Under the pieces are notes generated by a model. That model saw only the letters and a list, made by a program, of their open reading frames with translations. It was not told the DNA's origin and searched no databases. Positions 7,553 through 15,287 of a stretch of DNA of 21,598 bases are shown here, piece by piece (within the stretch, counting starts at the first letter, position 1; every line of letters begins with the position of its first letter). Made by a program: the position numbers and the translations under genes. The DNA lies in NCBI GenBank assembly GCA_937907055.1, contig CALCTW010000137.1:1-21598 (forward strand). The letters are read 5' to 3'. This DNA is from an uncultured Clostridia bacterium (lineage in GTDB: Bacteria; Bacillota; Clostridia; Christensenellales; Aristaeellaceae).

Positions 7553-9219
7553 TGAATGACACGCTGCGCCTGAAGATCGAGCAGCTGCCGGATTCGCCCG
7601 GCTGCTATCTGATGAAGGAGAACGGGCATATCATCTATGTCGGAAAGGCTGTGAACCTTAAAAACCGGGTTCGCAGTTATTTTCGCGCCGCTTATCATAC
7701 GCCCAAGGTCGCGGCCATGATCAGCCACATTACGGATTTTGATATCCTGCTGTGCCGTACCAATCTTGAAGCGCTCATTCTGGAATGCAACCTCATCAAA
7801 CTGCATAAGCCCTATTACAATATCCTTCTGAAGGATGATAAGCACTATCCCTACATCCGAATCGATATGAACGCCGCCTTCCCGGCGGTGCAGCTGGCGC
7901 GCCGCGTGGAAAAGGACGGCGCGCGGTACTTCGGTCCCTATATCGGCGCGAATGCCGTCAAGGATGTGCTGGAAACACTCAAAAAGCTGTTTCCGCTGCG
8001 CGGGTGCAAGCAGCCGGATATCACACCGGACGCCAAACATCGCCCCTGTCTTAATTACGAGATCGGCCGATGCATGGCGCCCTGCGCCGGCAAATGCTCT
8101 CCGGAGGCTTACCGCCGTATGGTGGAGAACGTCTGTTCTTTTCTTTCCGGCCGTGAAAATGATATTGTAAAGGGCCTGGAAGCGCAGATGCGGCAGGCGG
8201 CTCTGGAAATGCGCTATGAGCAGGCCGCCCAGCTGCGGGATAAGATCCGCGATATTCAGGGCCTGATGCAGCAGCAGCAGGCGATCCGCCTCAACGCCAA
8301 GGATCAGGATATCTTCGCGCTCTGCCAGGACGGTATGGACGCGATGGCGCAGATCCTGCATGTGCGGAACGGCAAGATGGTGGGCGGCGACAGCTATCCC
8401 TTGCCGGGCGAGGGCAGCGAGGACCGCGATGAGGTGCTGTTTGAATTCATGATGCGCTATTACGATGAATTTCCGCCGCCGGGCGAGGTCATCGTCAGCA
8501 GCTGCGCGGAGGAGATCCGCGAGGATCTGCAGGAATGGCTCAGCGAAAAACGCGAAAAGAGCCGCTGTGTCCTCACGGTGCCCGTCCGCGGTGAAAAACG
8601 CGCGCTGGTCATGATGGCGGAAAAGAACGCCAATGACCAGCTGAAAAAGCGCAACGCCGATCATCGTATTCAGGAGGAGCGCACGACAGGCGCCTGCCGC
8701 GAATTGATGGAGAAGCTTCAGTTGAAGGAATATCCGAGAAGGATCGAGGGCTTCGATATCAGTAACACGATGGGCGAACTGTCCGTGGCCAGTATGGTCG
8801 TCTTCATCGACGGTGAACGGGCAAGCAGGGAATACCGAAAATACCGCATCAAAACGGTCGAGGGCCCCAACGATTTCGCCTCCATGGCAGAAGTGATCGA
8901 CCGCCGCCTGAAGCGGGTCGTCCATGAGGATGAAAAGCAGCGCTGGGTGAAGCCGGATCTGATCCTCGTTGACGGCGGCCCGGAGCAGCTTGCGTTCGCG
9001 CAGCGTTCCATGAAGGCCCTGGGGCTGGACATCCAGATGATCGGCCTCGCGAAGCGGCTGGAGGAAGTCTGGCTGCCGGATGCCGATACCCCTGTCATGC
9101 TGGATAAGAACAGCGCCGCGCTGCATCTTTTACAGGCGGTCCGCGATGAAAGCCACCGCTTTGCCATCACCGAGCATCGCGCGCTGCGTACAAAAAAACA
9201 GAATCACAGCTCGCTTTAG
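7552..9219 (+). CDS. uvrC: Excinuclease ABC subunit C, ended early by an in-frame TAG
   Basis: UvrC makes both incisions around bulky lesions in nucleotide excision repair with UvrA and UvrB. The 555 residues before the TAG hold nearly all of the protein: GIY-YIG nuclease domain (about 12-95; GCYLMKENGHIIYVGK) for the 3' cut; cysteines 152, 166, 174 and 178, matching the family's Fe-S-type cysteine cluster; a UVR domain (about 200-238) that binds UvrB; and the RNase H-like domain for the 5' cut, with Asp402 in GFDISN, Asp474 in LVDGGPEQ and His536. The frame continues past the TAG (9217-9219) for another 64 codons of recognisable UvrC. Those codons hold the C-terminal helix-hairpin-helix domain, which binds DNA. 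A full product would be about 620 residues, the normal length. Readthrough, recoding, a real nonsense mutation or a base error all fit. Confidence 0.93.
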   Translation: MNDTLRLKIEQLPDSPGCYLMKENGHIIYVGKAVNLKNRVRSYFRAAYHTPKVAAMISHITDFDILLCRTNLEALILECNLIKLHKPYYNILLKDDKHYPYIRIDMNAAFPAVQLARRVEKDGARYFGPYIGANAVKDVLETLKKLFPLRGCKQPDITPDAKHRPCLNYEIGRCMAPCAGKCSPEAYRRMVENVCSFLSGRENDIVKGLEAQMRQAALEMRYEQAAQLRDKIRDIQGLMQQQQAIRLNAKDQDIFALCQDGMDAMAQILHVRNGKMVGGDSYPLPGEGSEDRDEVLFEFMMRYYDEFPPPGEVIVSSCAEEIREDLQEWLSEKREKSRCVLTVPVRGEKRALVMMAEKNANDQLKKRNADHRIQEERTTGACRELMEKLQLKEYPRRIEGFDISNTMGELSVASMVVFIDGERASREYRKYRIKTVEGPNDFASMAEVIDRRLKRVVHEDEKQRWVKPDLILVDGGPEQLAFAQRSMKALGLDIQMIGLAKRLEEVWLPDADTPVMLDKNSAALHLLQAVRDESHRFAITEHRALRTKKQNHSSL

Positions 9220-9414
9220 GACATCCCGTCCATCGGCCCTGCCAAACGCCGCAGCCTGCTGCAGTATTTCAAGACGATCCGCGCGATCCGCGAGGCTTCC
9301 GTGGAAGAACTGACACGCGCGCCGGGCATCAGCATGAAAAACGCGGCGCAGGTCTACGCCTGGGCGCATCCGGGAGCGGAAGATCCGCTTCCGCGGGAAG
9401 AAGAGACAGATTAA
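9220..9414 (+). pseudogene. uvrC: Detached C-terminal (HhH) segment of uvrC beyond an in-frame TAG
   Basis: In the same frame as uvrC, directly after TAG at 9217-9219, the sequence encodes DIPSIGPAKRRSLLQYF and later REASVEELTRAPGIS, then stops with TAA at 9412-9414. This is the tandem helix-hairpin-helix tail of UvrC, which helps it bind the DNA and is needed for full incision in studied homologues. In relatives the residue at the TAG position is usually acidic (as in LDDIPG or LDEIPG). The segment shows no frameshift and keeps the neighbours' GC-rich third-position style, so if it is a broken gene the break is recent. It has no start or ribosome binding site of its own and would be translated only by readthrough or recoding. 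Confidence 0.85.
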
Positions 9415-9446
9415 ACCGCATATCATGGATCCATCAACCGCATATC

Positions 9447-9486
9447 AAAAAACACGCGCTCCCGTTACGGTAACGCGTGTTTTTTT
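9447..9486. terminator. Bidirectional intrinsic terminator between uvrC and the cpsCD unit
   Basis: A 12-bp stem (9447-9458 with 9474-9485) has six A residues at one foot and a T run at the other, so it works in both directions. It closes uvrC on the plus strand and lies 13 bases after the minus-strand tyrosine-kinase gene. Confidence 0.9.
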
Positions 9487-9498
9487 ATGATCAGTATC

Positions 9499-10221
9499 TC
9501 AGGTGGAGGATTTATCCTTCTTGTAGTATTTCTGATCGTACTTGTAATAGTAGCTCTTGTTGTAGTACTTCTTGCTGGCCACACTGTCAAAGGAGACCTG
9601 ATTCAGCACAGCGCCCAGCACTTCGCAGCCGGTGCTTTCGATCTGCTGACGCGCGGCGACCAGATCCTTGCGGTCCACCGTGTTGTAGTTGACCGCGATG
9701 ATCGTTCCGTCACAGGACTTGGCGATCTCGGCAGCGTCGATGATCAGACCGACGGGCGGCGCGTCCACGATGACATAGTCAGCCGCTTCAGCCAGCTGAT
9801 CCAGCATGGCGGGAAGACGGGGCGTGGAGAGCAGCGCCAGGGAGTTGCTTACCAGATGACCGGCAGGAACGAAATAAGCACCGGCAAAGTTGGTCTCGTA
9901 TACGATGTCATTCAGCGAAGCAAGACCGGCCAGATAATTGGTGATACCCTGCATATTCTCCGGGCCCTTCACGCCGTAGCGGCTGTTCAGCTGGCTGCGG
10001 CGAAGGTCGCAGTCTACCAGTACCACGGAGTGGCCAAGATGCGCCAGGGTGCGCATCACGTTCATGGAAAGTGTGGACTTGCCTTCATGCGCCTGGCAGG
10101 AGGTAAACATGATCTTGCGCTTGCTTTCGCCCAGAAAGGTCAGGTTGGTGCAGAGGGTATTGAAGGCTTCCTGACACGCGTAATCAAGCGGCTTAAAGTG
10201 GGTGAATTCAATCTTGCTCAT
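9499..10221 (-). CDS. cpsD: CpsD/CapB-family bacterial tyrosine kinase
   Basis: BY-kinases of this family regulate capsule or exopolysaccharide assembly by autophosphorylating a C-terminal tyrosine cluster, working with a CpsC-type membrane activator. In the product (240 residues from the ATG at 10221) Walker A is AHEGKST instead of the usual GEGKST-like form, Walker A' is VVLVDCDLRR and Walker B is VIVDAPP. The C-terminus holds eight tyrosines in about 15 residues (KKYYNKSYYYKY then KYY), a clear phospho-acceptor cluster. The helix that normally carries the EX2RX2R oligomerisation motif reads EAFNTLCTN, lacking both arginines. A GTG at 10227, overlapping the cpsC stop, is an alternative start; ATG 10221 has AAAGGGG about ten bases upstream and gives the usual N-terminus. 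No glycosyltransferase or CpsB phosphatase gene is adjacent. Confidence 0.9.
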   Translation of the reverse strand: MSKIEFTHFKPLDYACQEAFNTLCTNLTFLGESKRKIMFTSCQAHEGKSTLSMNVMRTLAHLGHSVVLVDCDLRRSQLNSRYGVKGPENMQGITNYLAGLASLNDIVYETNFAGAYFVPAGHLVSNSLALLSTPRLPAMLDQLAEAADYVIVDAPPVGLIIDAAEIAKSCDGTIIAVNYNTVDRKDLVAARQQIESTGCEVLGAVLNQVSFDSVASKKYYNKSYYYKYDQKYYKKDKSST

Positions 10222-10223
10222 CT

Positions 10224-11036
10224 TCACTTCGCCCCTTTCTTGTTGACTGACAGCTTACTGGAATGCTTCTTTTTCTTGCCGGACTGGCTGCCCTGCATCA
10301 CGGGGATGATGGCCAGCGTGGCGAGGCCGGCGTAACGGCGGATGTCATCGCTCGTCTTGATCTTCACATCCAGAATGAACTGCAGGGTGATGATCAGCAC
10401 GGCGAGCAGCGCGCCCACAAAGGTGCCGATGACGGCGTTCATGGTCTTGTTGGGGGAGACAGGCGTGCGAGGGGGTTCCGCATCGGAAGCGCTGTGCGGT
10501 CTCGCGGTGCCCATGATATCCTTGATCGCGTTGATCACAACATCCTTATATTCGTTTGCCACGTTCGCGGCGGTCTGCGGATCACCGGATGTGGCTGTGA
10601 TATACAGGAAACGGGTGCTGGAGGGGTTGGACACGGAAACCATATTGGACAGAGCGCTGGTGGTCAGCTTGAGGTTGTACTTGTCCTCCAGGTTGCGGGC
10701 CACTTCTTCGCGTACTTCGCGGATATCAAAGATGCGCATATAGTCGCTGGCCAGAGAAGTACCCATCTGAAGAGAACTCAGGGAGATGATGGAATCCTCG
10801 TCGCTGGAAAGCACGTACAGCTTGCTGGTAGCGCTGTACTGCGGCTTTGCAATGAAGAAACTGTAGACCATCATCAGTGCCAGGCCGGCGACCGCCATCG
10901 CGACGATGAGCCATTTCTTATCAAACAGTCGGTACAGCAGCTCCAGAATATTGATGGAATCTCCGTCTTCCTCCTGTACGCCCTGCGGCACGCGGGAGAT
11001 GGTGTTTCTTGATTTTTTGTTGGTATCAGAAGCCAT
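10224..11036 (-). CDS. cpsC: CpsC/Wzz-type chain-length determinant (polysaccharide co-polymerase)
   Basis: This 270-residue membrane protein has the Wzz layout: a cytoplasmic N-terminus, ILELLYRLFDKKW before the first transmembrane helix (about 43-63), an external domain of some 140 residues, a proline-rich PPRTPVSPNK just before the second helix (about 200-222), and a basic cytoplasmic tail. In Gram-positive systems such a protein sets polysaccharide chain length and activates the CpsD kinase through its cytoplasmic end. The start at 11036 has GGAGG upstream. Its stop overlaps or abuts the kinase gene start, so the two are co-expressed. Polymerase, flippase and sugar-transferase genes are not in the window; they may lie elsewhere in the genome. 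Confidence 0.9.
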   Translation of the reverse strand: MASDTNKKSRNTISRVPQGVQEEDGDSINILELLYRLFDKKWLIVAMAVAGLALMMVYSFFIAKPQYSATSKLYVLSSDEDSIISLSSLQMGTSLASDYMRIFDIREVREEVARNLEDKYNLKLTTSALSNMVSVSNPSSTRFLYITATSGDPQTAANVANEYKDVVINAIKDIMGTARPHSASDAEPPRTPVSPNKTMNAVIGTFVGALLAVLIITLQFILDVKIKTSDDIRRYAGLATLAIIPVMQGSQSGKKKKHSSKLSVNKKGAK

Positions 11037-11089
11037 TGATAGATCCTCCGGTCAGTCATAATCGGATGTGCATAAAAACACACGGTATC

Positions 11090-11118
11090 ATTCTATATGA
11101 AATGAAGGGAAAATGCAA
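11090..11118 (-). promoter_or_regulatory. Probable promoter of the cpsCD unit
   Basis: On the minus strand TTGCAT (11118-11113) and TAGAAT (11095-11090) are spaced by 17 bases, about 54 bases upstream of the cpsC start. Confidence 0.55.
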
Positions 11119-11228
11119 CGCATTTACAGAAAATACAAAGAAAAATACCGGATTCCATATAATTGAGGCGTATTTTTACATTGCCGGTCCCGCTTGACAA
11201 AAAGCGCCGCTTCCGATCATTGTATGAA

Positions 11229-11257
11229 TTGTTCTTTTTTCTTCTTTATGATATACT
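11229..11257 (+). promoter_or_regulatory. Probable promoter of the ygiQ-type gene
   Basis: TTGTTC (11229-11234) and TATACT (11252-11257) are spaced by 17 bases, ending 28 bases before the ATG. A perfect TTGACA at 11194-11199 lies further up but has no -10 at a normal distance. Confidence 0.5.
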
Positions 11258-11285
11258 GGAATAAGAATGCTCACCGGAGGTAGTT

Positions 11286-13382
11286 ATGGCAGACCGCATG
11301 CTTTTTCCGCCCACAACCATGGACGATATACAGGCCCGCGGATGGGAAGCGCCTGATTTTGTTTATGTCATCGGGGATGCCTATGTGGATCATCCCTCCT
11401 TTGGTTCTGCCGTCATTTACCGCACGCTGGAGGCCGCGGGCTACCGTGTTGCCGTCCTCGCGCAGCCGGACTGGCATCAGTTAAAGGATTTTAAGCGTTT
11501 CGGCCGTCCCAATTTCGGCTTTCTTGTCTCTTCCGGTGTAATCGACAGCATGGTTAATCATTACACCGCGGCCAAGCGCAAGCGTCATGATGATGTCTAC
11601 ACCCCCGGCGGTAAGGAGGCCAAGCGTCCGGACCGCGCCGTCATCGTCTATTGCAAACTGATCCGCGAAGCCTATGGCGATATTCCCATCGCGGTCGGCG
11701 GTGTGGAGGGTTCTCTCCGGCGTTTCGCGCATTATGATTACTGGGAGGATAAGGTCCGTCCCGCCATCCTGCATGACTGCGGCGCGGATCTGCTCATGTT
11801 CGGCATGGGCGAACGCAGCATTCTCCGCACCGCGGAATGGATGAGCCGCGGCGCGCCGGTGTGGGAACTGAATAAGATGCGCGGCGTGTGCTACATGTCC
11901 GATCATCTTCCGCGCGGATGCGTCGAGATCCCTTCCTATGAAGAATGCCTGGCCAGCAAAAAGAAATACGGCGAGGCGTTCCTTGTCCAGTATAATGAGC
12001 AGGATCCCGTGCGCGGGCATATGATCGCGCAGAAGCACGGTGAGCGATATATGATCCAGTCCCTGCCGGATATGCCGCTGTCCCGTGAGGAACTGGACGA
12101 ATCCTACGAATTACCCTATCAGCGCACCTGGCATCCGGATTATGACGCGCTCGGCGGCGTTCCGGCCATTGAAGAGGTGCAGTTCTCCATCGCGCACACG
12201 CGCGGCTGCTTCGGTTCCTGCGCCTTCTGCGCCATCACCTTCCATCAGGGGCGCATGGTCACCACGCGCAGCCATGAATCCGTCATCGAAGAGGCAAAAA
12301 AGATCACCGAAATGCCCAATTTCAAGGGCTATATCCACGATATCGGCGGGCCGACCGCCAATTTCCGTCATTCCTCCTGTGATAAACAATGGAAGAGCGG
12401 TACATGTGTGGGAAGGCAATGTCTGTTCCCCAAGCCCTGTCCCAATCTGAAGGTGGATCATACGGATTTCATCCAGCTTCTGCGTGAGGTGCGTTCTCTG
12501 CCGAAGGTGAAGAAGGTCTTTGTCCGTTCGGGCCTTCGCTATGACTACATCATGGCCGATAAGTCCGACGCCTTCCTGAAGGAACTGTGCGAGCATCATA
12601 TCAGCGGTCAGCTAAAGGTAGCGCCGGAGCATGTCAGCCCCAAGGTGCTGGCGGTCATGGGCAAGCCCGGACGGGATGTGTATGACGCCTTCTGCGAAAA
12701 ATACCGCCGCATCAACGAAAAACTGGGCAAAAAGCAATATCTTGTCCCGTATCTCATCTCCAGCCATCCGGGCAGCGATCTGGAGGCCGCCATCGTGCTC
12801 GCGGAATACCTCAGGGATATCAATCATCAGCCCGAACAGGTGCAGGATTTCTATCCCACCCCCGGCACACTGGCCACCTGCATGTTCTATACCGGCTTTG
12901 ATCCCCGCAACGGCAAACCGGTCTTCGTCGCCAAAACACCGAAAGAAAAAGCCATGCAGCGCGCGCTGCTGCAGTTCAGGAAGCCGCAGAATTTCCCGCT
13001 TGTCCGGGAAGCGCTGCGCGAGGCCGGGCGTGAGGATCTGATCGGCACCGACCGGCATTGTCTGGTTCCGCCGGAAGGCATCATGACACCGCATGATTAC
13101 GCGGAGCGCCGCCGCAGAGCGCAGATGGCGGAACGCGGAGCGGAAACGGGAGATCATCGCCGCGGGAAAAACGCGCCCGCCGCCGGGAAAAGCAACACTG
13201 CCGCGCGCAACGGCGCTGCCGAAGGGAAAAACAGGCCTGCCCGTTCCGGCACCGCGTACGGCAAAGGCAATGAGACCGCGCAGCGCGGCCGCGGGGGAAA
13301 GCCTTCCGCCTCCGCGCGTGAACGGAATACCGTTCGCCGCGGCTCCGCTACACCAAACCGCGGGAGCGGAAAAAGATCATAA
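11286..13382 (+). CDS. YgiQ-family (UPF0313) radical SAM protein
   Basis: The 698-residue protein matches the YgiQ family of radical SAM enzymes, whose substrate and reaction are not established. The N-terminal region has the family text APDFVYVIGDAYVDHPSFG and GGVEGSLRRFAHYDYW. The [4Fe-4S]-SAM site follows as Cys308-x3-Cys312-x2-Cys315 (RGCFGSCAFC), then the later conserved stretches VAPEHVSPKVL and QDFYPTPGTLATCM. After about residue 605 comes a tail of some 95 residues that is rich in Arg, Gly, Ala, Lys and Ser, probably disordered and very basic; it may bind nucleic acid. CCGGAGG at 11274-11280 precedes the ATG. The gene stands alone with its own promoter, divergent from cpsCD and followed after 57 bases by a nitroreductase gene. 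Confidence 0.92.
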   Translation: MADRMLFPPTTMDDIQARGWEAPDFVYVIGDAYVDHPSFGSAVIYRTLEAAGYRVAVLAQPDWHQLKDFKRFGRPNFGFLVSSGVIDSMVNHYTAAKRKRHDDVYTPGGKEAKRPDRAVIVYCKLIREAYGDIPIAVGGVEGSLRRFAHYDYWEDKVRPAILHDCGADLLMFGMGERSILRTAEWMSRGAPVWELNKMRGVCYMSDHLPRGCVEIPSYEECLASKKKYGEAFLVQYNEQDPVRGHMIAQKHGERYMIQSLPDMPLSREELDESYELPYQRTWHPDYDALGGVPAIEEVQFSIAHTRGCFGSCAFCAITFHQGRMVTTRSHESVIEEAKKITEMPNFKGYIHDIGGPTANFRHSSCDKQWKSGTCVGRQCLFPKPCPNLKVDHTDFIQLLREVRSLPKVKKVFVRSGLRYDYIMADKSDAFLKELCEHHISGQLKVAPEHVSPKVLAVMGKPGRDVYDAFCEKYRRINEKLGKKQYLVPYLISSHPGSDLEAAIVLAEYLRDINHQPEQVQDFYPTPGTLATCMFYTGFDPRNGKPVFVAKTPKEKAMQRALLQFRKPQNFPLVREALREAGREDLIGTDRHCLVPPEGIMTPHDYAERRRRAQMAERGAETGDHRRGKNAPAAGKSNTAARNGAAEGKNRPARSGTAYGKGNETAQRGRGGKPSASARERNTVRRGSATPNRGSGKRS

Positions 13383-13439
13383 TCCGGGCATTCAGCGCTG
13401 TCGGAATGACATGAAAAACACTCGAAAGGAATGAAAGCC

Positions 13440-13946
13440 ATGGAAGTCAGCGAAGCTTTGCAAAAGCGCCGCAGTGTGCGCAAGTACAAGGATCAGCCTG
13501 TTTCGGAGGCGGATATCGATTATCTGCTCCACGCCGCCATGTCCGGCCCCTCCGCCTGTAATAAAAAGCCGTGGATGTTCTATGTGATCACGGAAGCGGA
13601 GACGGTCATGAAGCTCAGAAAGGCCTCTCGTTTTTCCAATATCCAGGCACCGGCCGCCATCGTTGTCTGCGGTGATCTGAAGCATGCCCTGCCTTTGCAG
13701 TTGGAGGCCTACTGGATCCAGGATTGCAGCGCGGCTACAGAAAATATCCTGCTCGCCGCGGTCGACCGCGGTCTGGGCACTGTGTGGTGCGGCATCCATC
13801 CGCAGAAGCGCGCGGAAAAGAATGTTTCGGAGATCCTTTCTCTGCCGAAGCATCTGATCCCGCTCAATATCATCTGGTTCGGCGTTCCGGATGAGGAGCC
13901 CGCGCCGGGTGATCAGTATGATGAAAAACGGGTACAGAGGATCTGA
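13440..13946 (+). CDS. Nitroreductase-family FMN oxidoreductase
   Basis: A 168-residue member of the nitroreductase family, FMN-dependent enzymes that reduce nitro compounds, quinones or other acceptors with NAD(P)H; the true substrate is not apparent. The flavin-phosphate motif is visible near the start as RRSVRKYKDQPV, followed by MSGPSACNKKPWMFYV, and near residues 105-120 as AATENILLAAVDRGLGTVW. It is at the short end of the family. The ATG at 13440 is preferred over the one at 13431, which touches the AAAGGA ribosome binding site with no spacer; from 13440 the spacer is nine bases. No promoter is evident in the 57-base gap, so it is probably co-transcribed with the radical SAM gene. Confidence 0.88.
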   Translation: MEVSEALQKRRSVRKYKDQPVSEADIDYLLHAAMSGPSACNKKPWMFYVITEAETVMKLRKASRFSNIQAPAAIVVCGDLKHALPLQLEAYWIQDCSAATENILLAAVDRGLGTVWCGIHPQKRAEKNVSEILSLPKHLIPLNIIWFGVPDEEPAPGDQYDEKRVQRI

Positions 13947-13982
13947 AAGAAAAGTTTCATCCGAAAAGCAGATAAAAAAGGC

Positions 13983-14017
13983 AAAAGCGCGCGTGCTTGC
14001 GTGAATCCGCGCGTTTT
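13983..14017 (+). terminator. Weak terminator-like hairpin after the nitroreductase gene
   Basis: CGCGCG (13988-13993) pairs with CGCGCG (14008-14013), extended past a bulged G by AAAA with TTTT. The T run is only four long. The -35 box of the next promoter lies in its loop. Confidence 0.5.
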
Positions 14018-14025
14018 CGTATAAT
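13997..14025 (+). promoter_or_regulatory. Promoter of the FKBP-to-EamA operon
   Basis: TTGCGT (13997-14002) and a perfect TATAAT (14020-14025) are spaced by 17 bases, 46 bases before the start codon. Confidence 0.6.
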
Positions 14026-14071
14026 GTACCGCGCCGAGAGGCACGGAATAAAAGAAATGAGGAAATAAACC

Positions 14072-14497
14072 ATGAGCAATGTGAATAAAAAGGTCAAAGT
14101 TCATTACACCGGCACCTTCAATAACGGAGAAAAGTTCGATTCTTCCTATGACCGCGGAGAACCGCTCGCTTTTGTCTGCGGCGCCGGTCAGATGATCAAG
14201 GGCTTTGATGAAGCCGTCAAGGAAATGACGGTCGGTCAGTGTGTGGATATCCACCTGATGCCCGAAGAAGCCTACGGTATGCCGAATCCGGATCTGGTCA
14301 TCACCGGCGAGATCGCCCAGCTGCCCGGCGCGGAGACGCTGAAGGTGGGGGACCGCGTGGCGCTGTCCGATCCCATGGGCCGTCCCATCCCCGTGACAGT
14401 CACCGTGATCGAAGACGGCAAGATCACCTTTGACGCCAATCACGAGATGGCCGGCAAGGAATTGAATTTCCGCATCGAACTGGTCGAGGTCGAATAA
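14072..14497 (+). CDS. FKBP-type peptidyl-prolyl cis-trans isomerase, SlyD-like
   Basis: This 141-residue cytoplasmic protein is an FKBP-fold prolyl isomerase that speeds protein folding. The FKBP core is split as in SlyD: residues 1-70 with VKVHYTGTFNNGEKFDSSY, GQMIKGFDEAV and MPEEAYG, then an inserted flap of about 76-120 that has chaperone activity in SlyD, then the closing FKBP strand. DANHEMAGKELNF near 121-133 is the SlyD-type signature. The metal-binding His-rich tail of Escherichia coli SlyD is absent. GAGG stands about ten bases before the ATG. It opens a dense gene cluster: the stop codon is followed at once by the ATG of the hydrolase gene (TAAATG). Confidence 0.93.
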   Translation: MSNVNKKVKVHYTGTFNNGEKFDSSYDRGEPLAFVCGAGQMIKGFDEAVKEMTVGQCVDIHLMPEEAYGMPNPDLVITGEIAQLPGAETLKVGDRVALSDPMGRPIPVTVTVIEDGKITFDANHEMAGKELNFRIELVEVE

Positions 14498-15280
14498 ATG
14501 AAAGCACCTAGTCAGGTGATCTGTCAGCCCTTTTCCTGTGAACGGGACGGGCTGACGATCCGCGGTTTTCAGTACATGCCCTCCGGCCTGAACGCGCCCG
14601 CGCCTGCCGTGGTGATGAGCCACGGCTTTATGGCGGATCACGGGATGTGTGACGGCTATGCCGGTCTGCTGGCCGGGCTTGGCTTTGTTACCTTCACGTT
14701 TGATTTTTGCGGTGGCGGGCCGAACAGCATCAGCGACGGCCGCACACGGGATATGAGCGTGCTGACGGAAAAGGAGGATCTGCTGGCGGTCATGCGCTTC
14801 GCGCGCGCTTTGCCTGAAGTGGATCCCGCGCGTCTTTCTCTGCTCGGCTGCAGCCAGGGCGGTTATGTATCCGCCATGACGGCGAAGGAGCACCCGGAGG
14901 AAGTCGAAAAGCTGATCCTCTTCTATCCGGCGCTCTGCATTCCGGATGACGCCCGCAGCGGACAGATGCTGGCCTTCCGCTTTGATCCGCAGAATATCCC
15001 GGATCTGCTCGGCACACAGCCGATGGAACTGGGCGGCTGCTATGCAAGGGCTGTCGTGAATGAGGACGCCTTCAGCCAGATCGCGGGCTTTGCGGGAAAG
15101 ACCCTGATCCTGCACGGGGATCAGGACGCCATTGTGAAGCTTTCCTACGCGGAGCGCGCGGTCGCATGCTACGCGGATGCCCGTCTGCATGTCATCAAAG
15201 GCGCGGGGCATGTGTTCTTCGGCGATCATGATGCCGAAGCGAAACGGATCCTGAGTGCTTTTATGCTGGAGGAGGAATAA
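14498..15280 (+). CDS. Alpha/beta hydrolase (esterase/dienelactone-hydrolase-like)
   Basis: The 260-residue protein has the alpha/beta-hydrolase fold and a complete catalytic triad: nucleophile Ser119 in GCSQGG, acid Asp210 (or Asp208) in HGDQDAIV, and His238 in GAGHVFF. The oxyanion region is SHGFMADHG (41-49). The family includes esterases, acylpeptidases and lipases, and the substrate cannot be deduced. Its ATG follows the FKBP stop without a gap and lacks a strong ribosome binding site of its own, so translation likely depends on coupling. Confidence 0.88.
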   Translation: MKAPSQVICQPFSCERDGLTIRGFQYMPSGLNAPAPAVVMSHGFMADHGMCDGYAGLLAGLGFVTFTFDFCGGGPNSISDGRTRDMSVLTEKEDLLAVMRFARALPEVDPARLSLLGCSQGGYVSAMTAKEHPEEVEKLILFYPALCIPDDARSGQMLAFRFDPQNIPDLLGTQPMELGGCYARAVVNEDAFSQIAGFAGKTLILHGDQDAIVKLSYAERAVACYADARLHVIKGAGHVFFGDHDAEAKRILSAFMLEEE

Positions 15281-15287
15281 GCCTGTG

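Noticed and set aside
7537..9126. Long minus-strand frame of 529 codons
   Set aside because: It lies opposite uvrC and reflects the GC-biased codon positions of that gene.
9414..9447. 12-base direct repeat (AACCGCATATCA at 9414-9425 and 9436-9447)
   Set aside because: Only two short copies next to a terminator; no sign of an insertion element, attachment site or CRISPR.
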